From Gimibacter soli (GTDB lineage: Bacteria > Pseudomonadota > Alphaproteobacteria > Sphingomonadales > Kordiimonadaceae): DNA of 64,000 nucleotides. The stretch covers positions 2,790,001-2,854,000 of the forward strand of contig NZ_CP116805.1 in assembly GCF_028463845.1 (NCBI RefSeq), in the 5' to 3' direction. Position 1 is the stretch's first letter. Every line of letters starts with the position of its first letter. The translations under genes and the position numbers were made by a program. The notes under the pieces were generated by a model. The model was not told the DNA's origin. It made no database searches and worked only from the letters and a program-made list of their open reading frames with translations. Shown one piece after another: positions 62,662 through 64,000 of the stretch.

Positions 62662-63972
62662 TCAGTGCGGCGCCAGATCGCGCCGGACGTCCGCAGCATA
62701 AAGGTCTTCCACCATCCTTCGAATGACCCTCAAATCCCGGCCCTTCCCGTAGGTTCCTGCGAGCGCATCCATCACGCTATCCGGGAGCGGCTCGAAGAAG
62801 CGCGGATCGACGCCGATGTCTGCCGCGACGCCCGCGGCGATCGCCGGGATCAGGCGATAGAGATCATCGGGCTCCGGGCCGTTCCACTCAATCACCCGCA
62901 AGCGCGACCGCAAGGGCGCTTCAATGCTGTCTTCGCTGTTGGCAATCAGCACCCAGTTCAAGTTTGTCAGGTCGATTACGCCTTGCAGGCACTCATCATA
63001 ATAGTTTCGGGCGCTCTCGGGCTCGAGGAAGGAGAGGAGCGTATTTTGCACCGATCCGTTGCGACTTGACCGCGAGGCCTTTTCGACTTCATCGATGACC
63101 AGCAGGCCATTGGCGACTTTCTCAGCTGCCATGAATTTGGCGGGGAGCGAGGGCACAGCGCTCGACCAGCCCGCCGCGGTCCCGGCGAGCGTCCGGTTAT
63201 CGCTATTGCCGCCCACCCCATGAAGCACGGACGGCACACCGGCGAGCTCTGCCAACCGCCGGGCGAAGCGGGTCTTGCCGACCCCGGGCGGACCGACCAG
63301 CAACAGGGGTGGCAAGCGAAAGGCGGCCTGCCCATGTGCGGCCCTCAGAAGCAAGGCATCAACCACAGTTTTGATGGCCGACCTAGCGTAGAAGAACTCG
63401 GTTTCAAGGGCCGCCTGCAAGCCCGCGAGATCAGGGGTTTGTTTCAGTTCGAGCGGCTGCACCAATGACTGGCACCAAGTATAATCAGCGTCCCGACTTT
63501 TGGGCGGGTTGATGGTTTGGGCGACCTGGACAGCTTGGATGCCGGAGGCGATTGGGGCTTTGGGGGCGGTTTCGAACCGAGCCCAGAAAGACAGGTCCTC
63601 GTAGGTGTCGAGCGGTTGATCGAGCAGATATCCCGCCGGCTGCACCGCTTCCCAGGCGGTCAGCGCCTGATCAACACGGCCGAAAGCAAGCTTAGCTTTC
63701 GGACTTACCTCAGCCCATTCTTCCAGCCGGTCCCGGACTGCCATTCGGCGCGTGAGGCTTGCTCCCTCCGCTGCGAACGCCCCTTCGAGAGCATCGATCA
63801 ACCGGTTCGTGGCCGCTTCACAGCCCAAGCTAGCCGCGAGCGCGATCAGCAGCATCTGATGATCAGAACTGACGTCGCAAGCCCGGTCAAAAGACGTTGC
63901 CAATCTGAAGAGAGCATCAGGTGAGGTCTTGAAAAAGCGCGCGGACCAGGCACTCACCGCATCAGTACACAT
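62662..63972 (-). CDS. AAA-family ATPase (Lon-like), possibly extending past the window edge
   Basis: An ATPase of at least 436 residues. A helical N-terminal region precedes an AAA domain with Walker A LLLVGPPGVGKTRFARRLAE, the segment GLLVIDEVEKA as Walker B, and NLNWVLIANSEDSIEAPLRS-type sensor 1 and arginine finger region. The pattern resembles Lon-like or McrB-distant AAA proteins. ATG at 63972 was taken as start, but the frame stays open to the right edge without a ribosome site near this ATG, so the true start may lie outside. Substrate unknown. Confidence 0.82.
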   Translation of the reverse strand: MCTDAVSAWSARFFKTSPDALFRLATSFDRACDVSSDHQMLLIALAASLGCEAATNRLIDALEGAFAAEGASLTRRMAVRDRLEEWAEVSPKAKLAFGRVDQALTAWEAVQPAGYLLDQPLDTYEDLSFWARFETAPKAPIASGIQAVQVAQTINPPKSRDADYTWCQSLVQPLELKQTPDLAGLQAALETEFFYARSAIKTVVDALLLRAAHGQAAFRLPPLLLVGPPGVGKTRFARRLAELAGVPSVLHGVGGNSDNRTLAGTAAGWSSAVPSLPAKFMAAEKVANGLLVIDEVEKASRSSRNGSVQNTLLSFLEPESARNYYDECLQGVIDLTNLNWVLIANSEDSIEAPLRSRLRVIEWNGPEPDDLYRLIPAIAAGVAADIGVDPRFFEPLPDSVMDALAGTYGKGRDLRVIRRMVEDLYAADVRRDLAPH

Positions 63973-64000
63973 GGTCAAATAATAATAGATAGCCTGCTCG

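Overview
The window looks like chromosomal DNA of a free-living Gram-negative alphaproteobacterium, probably of the Caulobacterales, Sphingomonadales or Kordiimonadales type. The reasons are the many TonB-dependent receptors, the halogenase/SapC/cupin receptor cluster, GPH and MFS sugar permeases beside LacI regulators, and a VanR operator nearly identical to the Caulobacter one. Species cannot be told from sequence alone. No tRNA, rRNA or CRISPR array was seen.

Region 1 (1-15.1 kb, GC-rich) is catabolic. It begins with the N-terminus of a TonB receptor, a VanA-type Rieske demethylase and its VanR-type GntR regulator. A sucrose/fructoside locus follows: LacI regulator, ROK fructokinase, MFS permease, GH68-like fructosidase, two Tat-exported alpha/beta hydrolases, a ceramidase-like protein, a Tat-exported type-B carboxylesterase and a TonB receptor. 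Four near-palindromic operators of one type (two between kinase and permease, two before the receptor) tie the block together as a probable LacI regulon.

Region 2 (15.3-35.9 kb, GC-rich) is the most striking part. It is a complete contractile injection system (CIS) of the Afp/PVC type: LytTR regulator, cap, sheath, two tubes, Pvc6-like protein, adaptor, VgrG-like spike, gp25, two large baseplate proteins, a very short tape-measure protein, AAA+ ATPase, two probable nuclease cargos (WHH/HNH and DUF4157-nuclease), PAAR tip and a membrane-anchored coiled-coil protein. No tail fibre was recognised. A 97-bp direct repeat at 15308-15404 and 35762-35858 brackets the whole block, suggesting a transferable or excisable unit.

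Region 3 (35.9-62.4 kb, visibly lower GC) is an accessory stretch. It holds small stress or detoxification genes (WYL, ArsR and TetR regulators, SRPBCC, SDR, methyltransferase, cupin, YCII, MAPEG); then a SapC/two flavin-dependent halogenases/JmjC-cupin operon next to a large TonB receptor; then a beta-glucoside locus (LacI, CBM9 protein, GH94 phosphorylase, GPH symporter, second LacI, GH3 lipoprotein) ending with a VOC protein and gluconokinase. GH94 plus gluconokinase hints at aldobionate (cellobionate-like) use.

Region 4 (62.45-64 kb) returns to high GC and carries an AAA ATPase gene whose frame is open to the window edge.
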